Source: Rhodocyclaceae bacterium
Lineage (GTDB): Bacteria; Pseudomonadota; Gammaproteobacteria; Burkholderiales; Rhodocyclaceae
Length of the DNA stretch: 48,977 nt
NCBI GenBank assembly: GCA_026415155.1
Contig: JAOAHQ010000006.1
Coordinates: 1 to 48,977, forward strand
Reading direction: 5' to 3'
Below are positions 35,534 through 44,412 of this stretch, in pieces. The notes beneath the pieces were generated by a model, which worked only from the letters and a program-made list of their open reading frames with translations, was not told the DNA's origin and searched no databases. A program made the position numbers and the translations under genes. Each line of letters opens with the position of its first letter. The stretch's first letter is position 1.

Positions 35534-36311
35534 GCTCATACTCAGCATGGACAACCTGGTGCTCAGGGAAATCCCCTTGACCAAGGAACGCACCACGATC
35601 GGCCGCAAGCCGCACAATGACATCCAGATCGACAATCTGGCCATCTCGGGCGAGCATGCGGTGATCGTGACGATCCTCAACGATTCCTTCCTCGAGGATC
35701 TCAACAGCACCAACGGCACCTTCGTCAATGGCCAGCAGATCAAGAAGCATTTCCTGCAGAACAACGACGTCATCGAGCTTGGCAAATACCGGCTCAAATA
35801 CATCAACGATGCGCCGGCACAGACCTCGCCGGCCGATTTCGAAAAGACGATGGTGCTGCGGCCCGACATGATGCGCAAGGCCGCCGAGCCGGCCGCCGCG
35901 CGTCCGGCTGCGCCTGCCGCGCCGATGATGCCGCCCGCTGGCGCGCCGGCGGCAGGAACCGCTTCGGCAGGTGGCGCCGCGGCCCCGAAAGTCGGCGCTG
36001 GCGGCACGGCCCCGGTCCCGCCGGCGGCGGCCGCAACTGCGGCCATGCCGCTTGCGGCGATCCAGGTCTTGAATGGGAGCAACGCCGGCAAGACGCTCGA
36101 GCTCGTCAAATCGCTGACCACGCTTGGCAAGCCCGGCGTGCAGGTCGCCGTCATCGCGCGCCGCCCGCATGGCTACTTCCTCACCCATGTCGAAGGGGCG
36201 CAGCACCCGACCGTCAATGGCCAGCCCATCGGCACCCAGGCGCATGAGCTCAAGGATCACGACATCATCGAGCTCGCCGGCGTGAAGATGGAATTCTTCC
36301 TCAAGGCCTGA
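35526..36311 (+). CDS. FHA-domain adaptor protein with two FHA-type modules
   Basis: A 261-residue phosphothreonine-binding adaptor. The N-terminal FHA domain (residues 1-95) shows TTIGRKPHNDIQIDN, ISGEHAVIV and LNSTNGTFVNG, the residues that hold phosphothreonine. A Pro/Ala linker (about 120-180) follows, then a second FHA-like fold (IQVLNGSNAGKTLELVKSLTTLGKPGVQVAVIARR, TVNGQPIG) that lacks a clear RxS pair. The linker contains [13 protein letters not shown] from a repeat copy. The start is the ATG at 35526, overlapping the phosphatase gene. The kinase-phosphatase-FHA trio is known from other phospho-signalling loci. Confidence 0.92.
   Translation: MAKLILSMDNLVLREIPLTKERTTIGRKPHNDIQIDNLAISGEHAVIVTILNDSFLEDLNSTNGTFVNGQQIKKHFLQNNDVIELGKYRLKYINDAPAQTSPADFEKTMVLRPDMMRKAAEPAAARPAAPAAPMMPPAGAPAAGTASAGGAAAPKVGAGGTAPVPPAAAATAAMPLAAIQVLNGSNAGKTLELVKSLTTLGKPGVQVAVIARRPHGYFLTHVEGAQHPTVNGQPIGTQAHELKDHDIIELAGVKMEFFLKA
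35985..36030 (+). repeat. Dispersed repeat copy (with degenerate inverted partner) in the FHA linker
   Basis: The forward copy at 35985-36009 matches the core with one change (GGCACGG for GGGACGG). It is followed at 36011-36030 by a degenerate reverse copy. It is read in frame as [13 protein letters not shown] in the linker between the FHA modules. Confidence 0.68.
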
Positions 36312-36324
36312 TGCGGCGCGCGCC

Positions 36325-38529
36325 GTGAAAAAAACACTGGCTCGCACACTGCTGGGCTTGGCCTTACTCGTGGCCATGCTCGGCCATGCGAGCCATTTCT
36401 GGCGCTTCGAGTTCATCGAGCGGCTCGATGCGATCGCTTACGATGCGCGGCTGCGGCTCACGATGCCCGGCGGCCTCGATGAGCGCATCGTCATCCTCGA
36501 CATCGACGAAAAATCGCTCAACGAGCAGGGCCACTGGCCGTGGGGACGCGACCGGCTCGCCACGCTGATCGACAAGCTCTTCGATCGCCACGGCGCAAGG
36601 CTCGTCGCCTTCGATGTCGTCTTTGCCGAAGCCGACGACAGCTCCGGCCTTTTTACGCTCGAAGCGCTCGCGCGGCGCGAACTCAAGCACGACGCGGCTT
36701 TTCAGACCGTCTGGCGCAGCCTGCGCCCGCGGCTCGACTTTGACGCGCGCTTTGCCGCCGCCTTGCAAGGCCGCAAAGTGATCCTGGGCTATTACCTTTC
36801 GAATCTCCCAGGCGGGCAAGTGGCTGGCGTACTGCCAGCGCCCACGCTTCCCGCCGAGGCCCTGGCCGGCCGGCCCATCGCCATCACGCGCTGGCAAAGC
36901 TTCGGCGCCAATCTGCCGGTGCTGCAGGAGGCCGCCGCTGGCGCGGGACACTTCAATCCACTCGTCGATTTCGACGGCATCTCGCGGCGCGTGCCGCTCT
37001 TGGCCGAATACGCGGGCGCCTATTACGAAGCGCTCTCGCTCGCCGTCTTGCGCGCGCTTTATGATTTCCCGCCGCTCGAACTCGGCTTTGCCGACGATGT
37101 CAGCCTCGAGTGGCTGGCGCTCGCCACCCCGCAGGGACGTCTCACCATTCCGGTGGATGAGAATGTCGCCACGCTGATCCCCTACCGCGGCCCGCCAGGC
37201 AGTTTCCGCTACGTCTCGGTCACCGACGTGCTCAACGACCGCGTCGCGCCAGGTCTCCTCAAAGATCGCATCGTGCTCGTCGGCGCTTCAGCGCCCGGCC
37301 TCATGGACTTGCGCGCGACGCCAGTCGCCGCCGCCTATCCCGGCGTCGAAGTGCATGCCAACCTGATCGCCGGCATGCTCGATGGCAAGCTCAGGCACAA
37401 GCCAGCCTATCTCCTCGCCGTGGATGGCCTGCAGATCCTGCTTGCCGGCCTCGTCATGATCTTCCTCGCGCCGCGGCTTTCCCCCCTGAAGACCACGCTG
37501 GCGGGATTTGCCGTGCTGGGAGGGCTCATCGCACTCAATCTCTCGCTCTGGCAAGCGGGCCTCGTGCTGCCCTTCGCCGCCGCCGTGCTCACCGCCTTGC
37601 TGCTCTATGCCCTCGACATGTCCTGGGGCTATTTCGTCGAGGCGCGCACGAAGCGGCAGTTCGCCGAGCTCTTCGGCCAGTATGTGCCGCCCGAGCTCGT
37701 CGAGGAAATGGCCAAGAATCCCGCGGGCTATAGCATGGCCGGCAAGCGGGCGGAACTCACAGTGCTCTTTTCCGACGTGCGCGGCTTCACGACGATCTCC
37801 GAGGGCCTGCCGCCTGAAGAGCTCGCCGCCTTGATGAACGAATACCTAGGCGCGATGACGGCGGTGATCCGGCGCCATCGCGGCACGCTCGACAAATACA
37901 TCGGCGATGCGATCATGGCCTTCTGGGGCGCACCGGTCGCCGATCCCGAGCATGCGCGCCATGCGGTGCAAACGGCGCTCGAGATGCATGCGGCGCTCGT
38001 GGACTTGAACCGCGATTTGCAGGCGAAGGGCTGGCCAGCGCTCAAAATTGGTGTGGGCATCAATACGGGGCCGATGACCGTCGGCGACATGGGTTCACCA
38101 GTGCGCAAGGCCTATACGGTGATGGGCGATGCGGTCAACCTCGGCTCGCGCCTCGAGGGGATCACCAAGCAGTATGGCGTGGGGATCATCCTCGGCGAAG
38201 GGACGCGCGAAAAACTCGGGCAAGACTTCGTGCTGCGCGAGCTCGACCGCGTGCGCGTCAAGGGCAAGGCCGAACCAGTCGGCATTTACGAGCCGCTCGG
38301 GCGGGCAGGCGAGGTCGATGCGGCAACGCTCGCGCGCCTTGAGCGCTGGCATGAGGCGCTTGCCGCCTACCGCGCGCAAGACTGGCCGCGTGCCGAAGCG
38401 CTCCTCGCGGCGTTGCAGCACGAGGCGCCGCATGCCCTTTACGATCTTTACTTGCGGCGCATCAGCCATTATCGCGCCGAGCCGCCCGGCCCCGACTGGG
38501 ACGGCGTGACCACGTTCGAGACCAAGTGA
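36325..38529 (+). CDS. CHASE2-domain class III adenylate/guanylate cyclase
   Basis: A 734-residue membrane cyclase. N-terminal TM, periplasmic CHASE2 sensor (ERIVILDIDEKSLNEQGHWPWGRDRLATLI to DRIVLVGASAPGLMDLRATPV), TM helices about 365-440, then a class III cyclase domain about 475-655. Metal-binding Asp484 (LFSDVRGFT) and Asp528 (YIGDAIMAF) are present, as are Lys524 in LDKYIGD and the YTVMGDAVNLGSRLEG helix. The lysine favours ATP over GTP as substrate, so cAMP is the likelier product (inference). A short helical C-terminal tail follows. GTG start. It carries the same type of sensor as the kinase five kilobases upstream. Its stop overlaps the next gene as TGATG. Confidence 0.93.
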   Translation: MKKTLARTLLGLALLVAMLGHASHFWRFEFIERLDAIAYDARLRLTMPGGLDERIVILDIDEKSLNEQGHWPWGRDRLATLIDKLFDRHGARLVAFDVVFAEADDSSGLFTLEALARRELKHDAAFQTVWRSLRPRLDFDARFAAALQGRKVILGYYLSNLPGGQVAGVLPAPTLPAEALAGRPIAITRWQSFGANLPVLQEAAAGAGHFNPLVDFDGISRRVPLLAEYAGAYYEALSLAVLRALYDFPPLELGFADDVSLEWLALATPQGRLTIPVDENVATLIPYRGPPGSFRYVSVTDVLNDRVAPGLLKDRIVLVGASAPGLMDLRATPVAAAYPGVEVHANLIAGMLDGKLRHKPAYLLAVDGLQILLAGLVMIFLAPRLSPLKTTLAGFAVLGGLIALNLSLWQAGLVLPFAAAVLTALLLYALDMSWGYFVEARTKRQFAELFGQYVPPELVEEMAKNPAGYSMAGKRAELTVLFSDVRGFTTISEGLPPEELAALMNEYLGAMTAVIRRHRGTLDKYIGDAIMAFWGAPVADPEHARHAVQTALEMHAALVDLNRDLQAKGWPALKIGVGINTGPMTVGDMGSPVRKAYTVMGDAVNLGSRLEGITKQYGVGIILGEGTREKLGQDFVLRELDRVRVKGKAEPVGIYEPLGRAGEVDAATLARLERWHEALAAYRAQDWPRAEALLAALQHEAPHALYDLYLRRISHYRAEPPGPDWDGVTTFETK

Positions 38530-39296
38530 TGAGAGTTCGCATCCTCGGCTGTAGCGGTGGCATCGGTGGGCGGCACTTGCGCACTACCTCGATGCTCATC
38601 GACCACGACATCCTGATCGATTGCGGCACGGGAGTAGCCGATCTGTCGATCGCGGAGCTTTCGCAGATCGACCATGTGTTCCTCACGCATAGCCACATGG
38701 ATCACATCGCCTGCCTGCCGCTCATGATCGATACGGTCGGGGACATGCGCAACCGGCCGCTCATCATCCACGCGCTGCCGGAGACCATCGAGATTCTGCG
38801 CGCCCACGTCTTCAACTGGGCGGTATGGCCGGATTTTGGCGAGATTCCCTCGCCCGATGCGCCCTGGTTGCGCTTCGAATCGATCGCCGTCGGTCAAGAA
38901 ATCGAGCTCGAAAAGCGGCGCATCGTGCCGCTGCCGGCCTGCCATACCGTGCCGGCGGTGGCCTACCAGCTCGATGCGGGAGAGAAAAGCCTCGTCTTCT
39001 CGGGCGATACCGGCCCCTGCCGCGCGTTCTGGGAGGCCGTCAATGCGATCGACAATCTCGAGATCCTCATCATCGAGACGGCCTTTTCGAACCGCGAGCG
39101 GCGGCTCGCCGAGACCTCGCAGCATCTGTGTCCGAGCCTGCTCGTCGAGGAATTGCGCTATCTGCAGCTGCGGCCCGAGCTCTTCATCACGCATTTGAAG
39201 CCGGGCCAGATCGAGCTCACGATGGAAGAGATCGAAAACGGCATCGGCGAATTTAGGCCGCGCATGCTGCAAAACAACCAGGTGTTCGAGCTATGA
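38529..39296 (+). CDS. Metallo-beta-lactamase-fold protein, putative class II cyclic-nucleotide phosphodiesterase
   Basis: A 255-residue metallohydrolase with the two-metal motif H54-x-H56-x-D58-H59 in LTHSHMDHIACLPLM. Further ligands are His in PLPACHTVPAV and Asp in LVFSGDTGPC, then LFITHLKPGQIEL. The N-terminal RVRILGCSGGIGG and the HSHMDHI loop resemble class II cAMP phosphodiesterases. Placement directly after a cyclase, with overlapping stop and start, supports a cyclic-nucleotide hydrolase; this remains inference, since other MBL hydrolases share the motif. ATG at 38529 chosen over the GTG three bases earlier. Confidence 0.82.
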   Translation: MRVRILGCSGGIGGRHLRTTSMLIDHDILIDCGTGVADLSIAELSQIDHVFLTHSHMDHIACLPLMIDTVGDMRNRPLIIHALPETIEILRAHVFNWAVWPDFGEIPSPDAPWLRFESIAVGQEIELEKRRIVPLPACHTVPAVAYQLDAGEKSLVFSGDTGPCRAFWEAVNAIDNLEILIIETAFSNRERRLAETSQHLCPSLLVEELRYLQLRPELFITHLKPGQIELTMEEIENGIGEFRPRMLQNNQVFEL

Positions 39297-40339
39297 ATGC
39301 GCCCATCGCGCCCGCGCTTTTACAAAGCCTGATCCCGGTGTCTTTGCTCGGCGAGGAGGCGCGCCGGCAGGCCGCCAGCCTCGCCCGCCATGTCTGCTGT
39401 CCGCGCGGCCAAGCGCCCGAGGGTTTTCCTTGGCCGCGCCGGATCGTCTATCTCGTCAAGGGCGAGCTCAAGCTCGATTATCCGGACGGGAGCATGAAGG
39501 TGCTCGTCGGCGGCTGCGGCGAAGCCGCCCTGCCGCTCGTGCGGGAGGGTGCTGTGCCCTGCGCGGCGCGCGCGATCACGGATGTCGAGCTCGTTTTCTT
39601 CGATGAGAACGAGCTCGACATTCTGGTGACCTGGGATCAGCTCGTGCCGCCGGCAAGCGGGGCGGACTGGCACGCCTTGCCGGGACTCTTCGATGCGCGC
39701 CGTCTGATGCACGGCGTCTTTGCCAATCTGCCGGCGGCGCACATCGACAGCCTGCTTCATTGCTTTAGGCGCCAGGCGGTGCGTGCCGGCGAAGTCATCG
39801 TGCGCCAGCACGAGCCGGGCGACTATTACTACGTGATCGAGCGCGGCCGGGCGCGCGTGACGCGCGAGGTCGGCGGCGCGCTCATCGAGCTGGCCGAGCT
39901 CGATGCGGGGGAGGCCTTCGGCGAAGAGGCGCTGATCATGGCGGCGCGCCGCAACGCGACGGTGACGATGCTCACCGATGGCACCCTCCTCCGGCTCGAT
40001 CGCGCCGATTTCGTGCGCCTTTTGCAAGAGCCGCTCTTACATGAAATCGATGCCGAGGAGGCGGCCCGTCGCGTGGCGGCCGGCGCAATCTGGCTTGATG
40101 TGCGCTTTCCGGCCGAATACCGCCAGGACGGCCTGCCCGGCGCGCTCAACATCCCCTTGAACGAGTTGCGCGCCGCGCTGCCGACTTTGCGGCGCGATCA
40201 GGAATACATCGTTTATTGCCAAAGCGGCCGGCGCAGTTCGGCGGCGGCGTTTTTACTCTCGCAGCGGGGCTTACGCGCCAGCCTCTTGGCCAATGGCTTG
40301 AAATCGATGCATGGGACAGTGGAGAGAGTGACGAAATGA
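39293..40339 (+). CDS. Cyclic-nucleotide-binding protein fused to a rhodanese domain
   Basis: A 348-residue fusion. Residues 1-130 look like a degenerate cupin/cNMP-type beta-barrel without a phosphate-binding cassette. Residues about 135-250 form a cNMP-binding domain with GDYYYVIERGRARV and the cassette GEAFGEEALIMAARRNATV, where the glutamate and arginine that hold the cyclic nucleotide are present. Residues 255-345 are a rhodanese domain with the active-site Cys309 in VYCQSGRRSSAAAFLL. There is no DNA-binding domain, so it is not a CRP-type regulator. Coupled on both sides by ATGA overlaps to the phosphodiesterase-like gene and the GAF-ATPase gene. Confidence 0.88.
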   Translation: MNAPIAPALLQSLIPVSLLGEEARRQAASLARHVCCPRGQAPEGFPWPRRIVYLVKGELKLDYPDGSMKVLVGGCGEAALPLVREGAVPCAARAITDVELVFFDENELDILVTWDQLVPPASGADWHALPGLFDARRLMHGVFANLPAAHIDSLLHCFRRQAVRAGEVIVRQHEPGDYYYVIERGRARVTREVGGALIELAELDAGEAFGEEALIMAARRNATVTMLTDGTLLRLDRADFVRLLQEPLLHEIDAEEAARRVAAGAIWLDVRFPAEYRQDGLPGALNIPLNELRAALPTLRRDQEYIVYCQSGRRSSAAAFLLSQRGLRASLLANGLKSMHGTVERVTK

Positions 40340-42744
40340 GTGCAATCGCGAGCGCCCCGGGCGGGAGTGGCACTGATCCCGCCGGCACGGGCGAACTGGG
40401 TGCGCGCCTGACGTTTTTTAGGAATCTCCAGGCGGTCACCAACAAGATCCACGCGACGGCGAACATCGACGAGATCATGCTCGAACTGTCGCAGGATATT
40501 TGCGCGCTGTTCAATGCCGACCGCCTGACCATCTATGCGGTGAGCGAGGACAAGACCTCGATCGTCTCGAAGGTCAAGACGGGTCTCAATTCCTTCCGCG
40601 ACCTCAAGCTGCCGATCGCCGATCAGAGCATTGCCGGCAATGTCGCGCTGACGAAGAAGATCGTCAACATCCGCGATGTCTATGACGAGGCGGAGCTCAA
40701 GGCCATCAATCCGAACCTGCGCTTCTTGCAGGAGGTGGATAAGCGCACCGGCTACCGCACCAAGCAGATGCTAGTCGGGCCGATCGTCGATGGCCAGACG
40801 GGCGAATTGCTCGGCGTCGTCCAGCTCATCAACAACAAGGCGGGCGTACCCTTCGCCCAGGTGCAGGAAGAGGGGCTCAAGGGCCTCTGCGAGACGCTCG
40901 CAATCGCTTTTGCCCAGCGCAGCAAGCCCTTGCGCGCGATCAAGACCAAATACGATTACCTCGTGCTCGATGCCGTCGTCTCGGCACAGGAGATGGAGCT
41001 TGCCAGCAAGTCGGCGCGCCGCAAGAACGTCGACATCGAGGAAGTCCTGATCACCGAATACGGCGTCAAGGTGCCGACGATCGGCGCGGCGCTCGCCAAG
41101 TTCTTCGGCGTGCCCTACGAGCCTTATAAGCCCGATCGCATCAAGCCGGTCGAGCTGATGAAAAACCTGCGCCGCGAGTATGTCGAACAGAACCACTGGC
41201 TGCCGATCGAAGACGGCCCCGAGGGCATCGTCATCCTCTGCATGGATCCCGAGCAGGTCAAGAGCTCGCGCGTCGTCAATAACGTCTTCCCGAAGAGCAA
41301 GCTCACCTTCCGTGTCACGACGGTGCGCGAATTCAAGCAGACCGTCGACCAGTTCTTCGGCGGCAGCTTTGCCGATGATACCGACGTCGGCGATCTGCTC
41401 TCGGCGATGGACGAGGGCGAGGGCGAGATCGAGAGCACCGATGACGTCTCGGCCGCGGCCGACAACGAGCTCGTCAAGCTCGTCAACAAGATCATCATCG
41501 ACGCCTACCAGCAAGGCGCCTCCGACATTCACATCGAGCCTGGCATCGGCAAGGAGAAGGTGCTGATCCGCTTCCGCAAGGACGGCTCGCTGCAAAAATA
41601 CATCGAGATTCCGCACACCTTCCGCAATGCGATCGTCGCGCGCATCAAGATCATGTGCGATCTCGACATTTCGGAAAAAAGGAAGCCGCAAGATGGCAAG
41701 ATCAAGTTCAAGAAATTCGGCCCGCTCGACATCGAGCTGCGCGTTGCCACCTTGCCGACTGCGGGCGGCGTCGAGGACGTCGTGATGCGCATCCTCGCCG
41801 CCGGCGAACCGATCCCGCTCGATAAACTCGGCCTTTTGCCACACAACGAAGAGCGTTTGAAGGCCTGTATTTCCAAGCCCTATGGCCTCTTCTTCGTCTG
41901 CGGCCCGACGGGCTCCGGTAAGACGACGACGCTGCACTCGGTGCTCAAATACCTCAATACGCCCGACACCAAAATCTGGACGGCCGAAGATCCAGTCGAA
42001 ATCACCCAGAAGGGCCTGCGCCAGGTGCAGGTCAATAAGAAGGCTGGCCTTGACTTCGCCACTGTCATGAAAGCCTTCCTGCGCGCCGACCCGGACATCA
42101 TCATGGTCGGCGAGATGCGCGATGCCGAGACCACCGGCATCGGCATCGAGGCCTCGCTCACTGGCCACCTCGTCTTCGCCACCTTGCACACCAACAGCGC
42201 GCCCGAGTCGATCATCCGCCTCTTGGACATGGGCATGGATCCCTTCAACTTCGCCGATGCGCTGTTGGGCATCCTCGCCCAGCGGCTTGCCAAGCGCCTC
42301 TGTTCCAAGTGCAAGGAACCCTATACGCCGAGCCCCGAAGAGATGAAGCATTTCCTTTCCGAGTATTGCGAGGAGCTCGTGCATACCGAGACCTTCAAGC
42401 GCGAGGGCAAGGCCGCCTATGAAGCGATCTACAAGGAGTGGGTCAAGAAATACGCCAACGAAAAGGGGCAATTCACGCTCTATCGCGCCAAGGTCGCCCA
42501 GGAGGACGATCCCGTCAAATGCGAGGTCTGCGGCGGCACGGGCTATAAGGGCCGCGTTGGCCTGCATGAGCTGATGGTCGGCACCGAAGGCGCGAAAAAG
42601 CTCATCCAGGAGCATGCGCGCGTCGCCCAGTTGCTCGCCCAGGCGCTCGAAGACGGCATGCGCACCTTGAAGCAAGACGGCATGGAAAAGGTCCTGCAGG
42701 GCATCACCGACATGAAGCAGGTGCGCGCGGTCTGCATCAAATAG
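40336..42744 (+). CDS. GAF-domain PilB/GspE-type secretion ATPase
   Basis: An 802-residue hexameric-type ATPase powering pilus extension or type II secretion. Residues about 30-205 are a GAF domain with the VDKRTGYRTKQMLVGPIVD segment found in cyclic-nucleotide-binding GAFs. Residues 210-330 occupy the place of the MshEN/T2SSE N-domain but lack clear RLGxxLV c-di-GMP motifs. The motor has Walker A GPTGSGKTTT near residue 523, Asp box AEDPVE, Walker B MVGEMRD, His box TLHTNSAPE, and the four-cysteine zinc site (CSKCKEP, CEVCGGTGYKGR). The start is ATG at 40336, overlapping the rhodanese gene; upstream frame is shadow. No pilC or pilD follows, so it is probably a second, signal-gated motor. Confidence 0.92.
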   Translation: MSAIASAPGGSGTDPAGTGELGARLTFFRNLQAVTNKIHATANIDEIMLELSQDICALFNADRLTIYAVSEDKTSIVSKVKTGLNSFRDLKLPIADQSIAGNVALTKKIVNIRDVYDEAELKAINPNLRFLQEVDKRTGYRTKQMLVGPIVDGQTGELLGVVQLINNKAGVPFAQVQEEGLKGLCETLAIAFAQRSKPLRAIKTKYDYLVLDAVVSAQEMELASKSARRKNVDIEEVLITEYGVKVPTIGAALAKFFGVPYEPYKPDRIKPVELMKNLRREYVEQNHWLPIEDGPEGIVILCMDPEQVKSSRVVNNVFPKSKLTFRVTTVREFKQTVDQFFGGSFADDTDVGDLLSAMDEGEGEIESTDDVSAAADNELVKLVNKIIIDAYQQGASDIHIEPGIGKEKVLIRFRKDGSLQKYIEIPHTFRNAIVARIKIMCDLDISEKRKPQDGKIKFKKFGPLDIELRVATLPTAGGVEDVVMRILAAGEPIPLDKLGLLPHNEERLKACISKPYGLFFVCGPTGSGKTTTLHSVLKYLNTPDTKIWTAEDPVEITQKGLRQVQVNKKAGLDFATVMKAFLRADPDIIMVGEMRDAETTGIGIEASLTGHLVFATLHTNSAPESIIRLLDMGMDPFNFADALLGILAQRLAKRLCSKCKEPYTPSPEEMKHFLSEYCEELVHTETFKREGKAAYEAIYKEWVKKYANEKGQFTLYRAKVAQEDDPVKCEVCGGTGYKGRVGLHELMVGTEGAKKLIQEHARVAQLLAQALEDGMRTLKQDGMEKVLQGITDMKQVRAVCIK

Positions 42745-42757
42745 CGAGGAGGTGGGC

Positions 42758-44359
42758 ATGGACTCGATCGACGATCTCTTCCAGCGGCTCGAGCGCCTCA
42801 ACGAAATCGGCGCGGCGCTCTCTTCCGAGCGCGACATCGATCGCCTGCTCGAAAAGATCCTCGTCGCGGCGAAGACCATCACCCATGCCGATGGCGGCAC
42901 GCTCTACCGCATCACCGACGACAAGTCGGCGCTGCGCTTCGAGATCGTCAGAAACGACAGCCTCAAGATTGCCTTGGGCGGCACCTCGGGCAAGCCGGTC
43001 GGCTTTCCGGATCTGCCCTTGAAGACCGAAACCGGCGAGCCGAACAACACGATGGTGGCCGCCTACGCCGCGATCAACGACAAGACCGTCAATATCGCCG
43101 ATGCCTACACCGCCGAGGGCTTCGATTTCTCGGGCACGCGTAAGTTCGACGCCCGCACCGGCTACCGTTCGCAGTCTTTCCTCACCGTGCCGATGAAGAA
43201 CCACGAGAACGAGATCATCGGCGTCTTGCAGCTCATCAATGCCCTCGACCCCGACACGGGCGCGGTGCGCGCCTTTTCGCTCGCTGATCAGCGGCTCGCC
43301 GAATCGCTCGCCTCCCAGGCGGCGATCGCGCTCACCAACCGCCAGCTCATCAGCCAGCTCGAGGTGCTGTTCGAATCCTTCATCAACCTCATCAACCTGG
43401 CGATCGACGAAAAATCCCCCTACACGGGCGGCCATTGCCAGCGTGTGCCGCAGCTCACCCTGATGATCGCCGAGGCGGTCAATGAGACGCATGAGGGGCC
43501 GCTCGCCGACTTCAAGATGAGCGAGGCCGATCTGTATGAACTCAAGATCGCCGGCATGCTGCACGATTGCGGCAAAGTCACTACGCCCGTGCATGTCGTC
43601 GACAAGGCCACCAAGCTGCAAACCCTCTACGACCGCATCGGCCTCATCGACACGCGCTTCGAGGTTCTGAAGCGCGATACGCAGATCGCCACCTTGCGCA
43701 AGCTCCTCGAACTGCGCCCGCAGACCGATCCGCAGGCCGAGCGCGCCCATTGGGATGCCTGCTGGAAGGAGCTTGCCAAGCTCGACGAAGAACGCGATTT
43801 CCTACGCCGCGCCAACATCGGCAGCGAAGCGATGAGCCCGGAAGACCAGCAGCGCGTGCGCGACATCGGCACCATGCGCACCTGGCGCAACCCCGACGGC
43901 GTCGAGGCCGATTTTCTGACCGCCGACGAGATCGAGAACCTCACCATCCGCGCCGGCACCTTGACGCAAAAGGAGCGCGAGATCATCAACTACCACATCG
44001 TGGCGACGATCAAGATGCTCGAAGCCCTGCCCTGGCCGAAGCACTTGAAGAACGTGCCCGAATACGCCGGCGGCCACCACGAGCGCATGGATGGCAAGGG
44101 CTATCCAAAGGGGCTCACGCGCGAGCAAATGTCGCTGCAGGCGCGCATGATGGGCATTGCCGACATCTTCGAAGCGCTCACCGCGCGCGATCGGCCCTAC
44201 AAGCAGGGCATGAAGCTCTCCCAAGCGCTCGACATCATGAGGAAATTCGCCGAAAACGGCCACATCGACCCCGATCTGTTCGAGGTATTCATGCGCAAGA
44301 AAGTCTGGCAGCGCTACGCCGAAGCCATGCTCGATCCCTCGCAGATCGACGTGACGTAA
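42758..44359 (+). CDS. GAF-HD-GYP protein, putative c-di-GMP phosphodiesterase
   Basis: A 533-residue cytoplasmic protein. An N-terminal GAF domain (about 10-195) with RKFDARTGYRSQSFLTVPMKN, the same class as in the preceding ATPase, then a HD-GYP hydrolase. The metal dyad is His269-Asp270 in AGMLHDCGKVTTP and the GYP is at 448-450 in HHERMDGKGYPKGL, so key residues for c-di-GMP hydrolysis are present. About 178 residues separate HD and GYP, roughly 110 more than usual, filled by a helical insert (residues about 300-395). ATG at 42758 chosen because GAGGAGG lies five bases upstream. Last gene of the coupled array. Confidence 0.91.
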   Translation: MDSIDDLFQRLERLNEIGAALSSERDIDRLLEKILVAAKTITHADGGTLYRITDDKSALRFEIVRNDSLKIALGGTSGKPVGFPDLPLKTETGEPNNTMVAAYAAINDKTVNIADAYTAEGFDFSGTRKFDARTGYRSQSFLTVPMKNHENEIIGVLQLINALDPDTGAVRAFSLADQRLAESLASQAAIALTNRQLISQLEVLFESFINLINLAIDEKSPYTGGHCQRVPQLTLMIAEAVNETHEGPLADFKMSEADLYELKIAGMLHDCGKVTTPVHVVDKATKLQTLYDRIGLIDTRFEVLKRDTQIATLRKLLELRPQTDPQAERAHWDACWKELAKLDEERDFLRRANIGSEAMSPEDQQRVRDIGTMRTWRNPDGVEADFLTADEIENLTIRAGTLTQKEREIINYHIVATIKMLEALPWPKHLKNVPEYAGGHHERMDGKGYPKGLTREQMSLQARMMGIADIFEALTARDRPYKQGMKLSQALDIMRKFAENGHIDPDLFEVFMRKKVWQRYAEAMLDPSQIDVT

Positions 44360-44412
44360 AGGAAATGCTGAAGAAATCGTCGCGAGCGGGCAGAGCACGC
44401 AGACTTCCGGTG

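Noticed and set aside
31903-36311. Kinase-phosphatase-FHA trio as part of a type VI secretion system
   Set aside because: No tss genes are nearby; the neighbours are cyclase, cNMP, pilus motor and HD-GYP genes.
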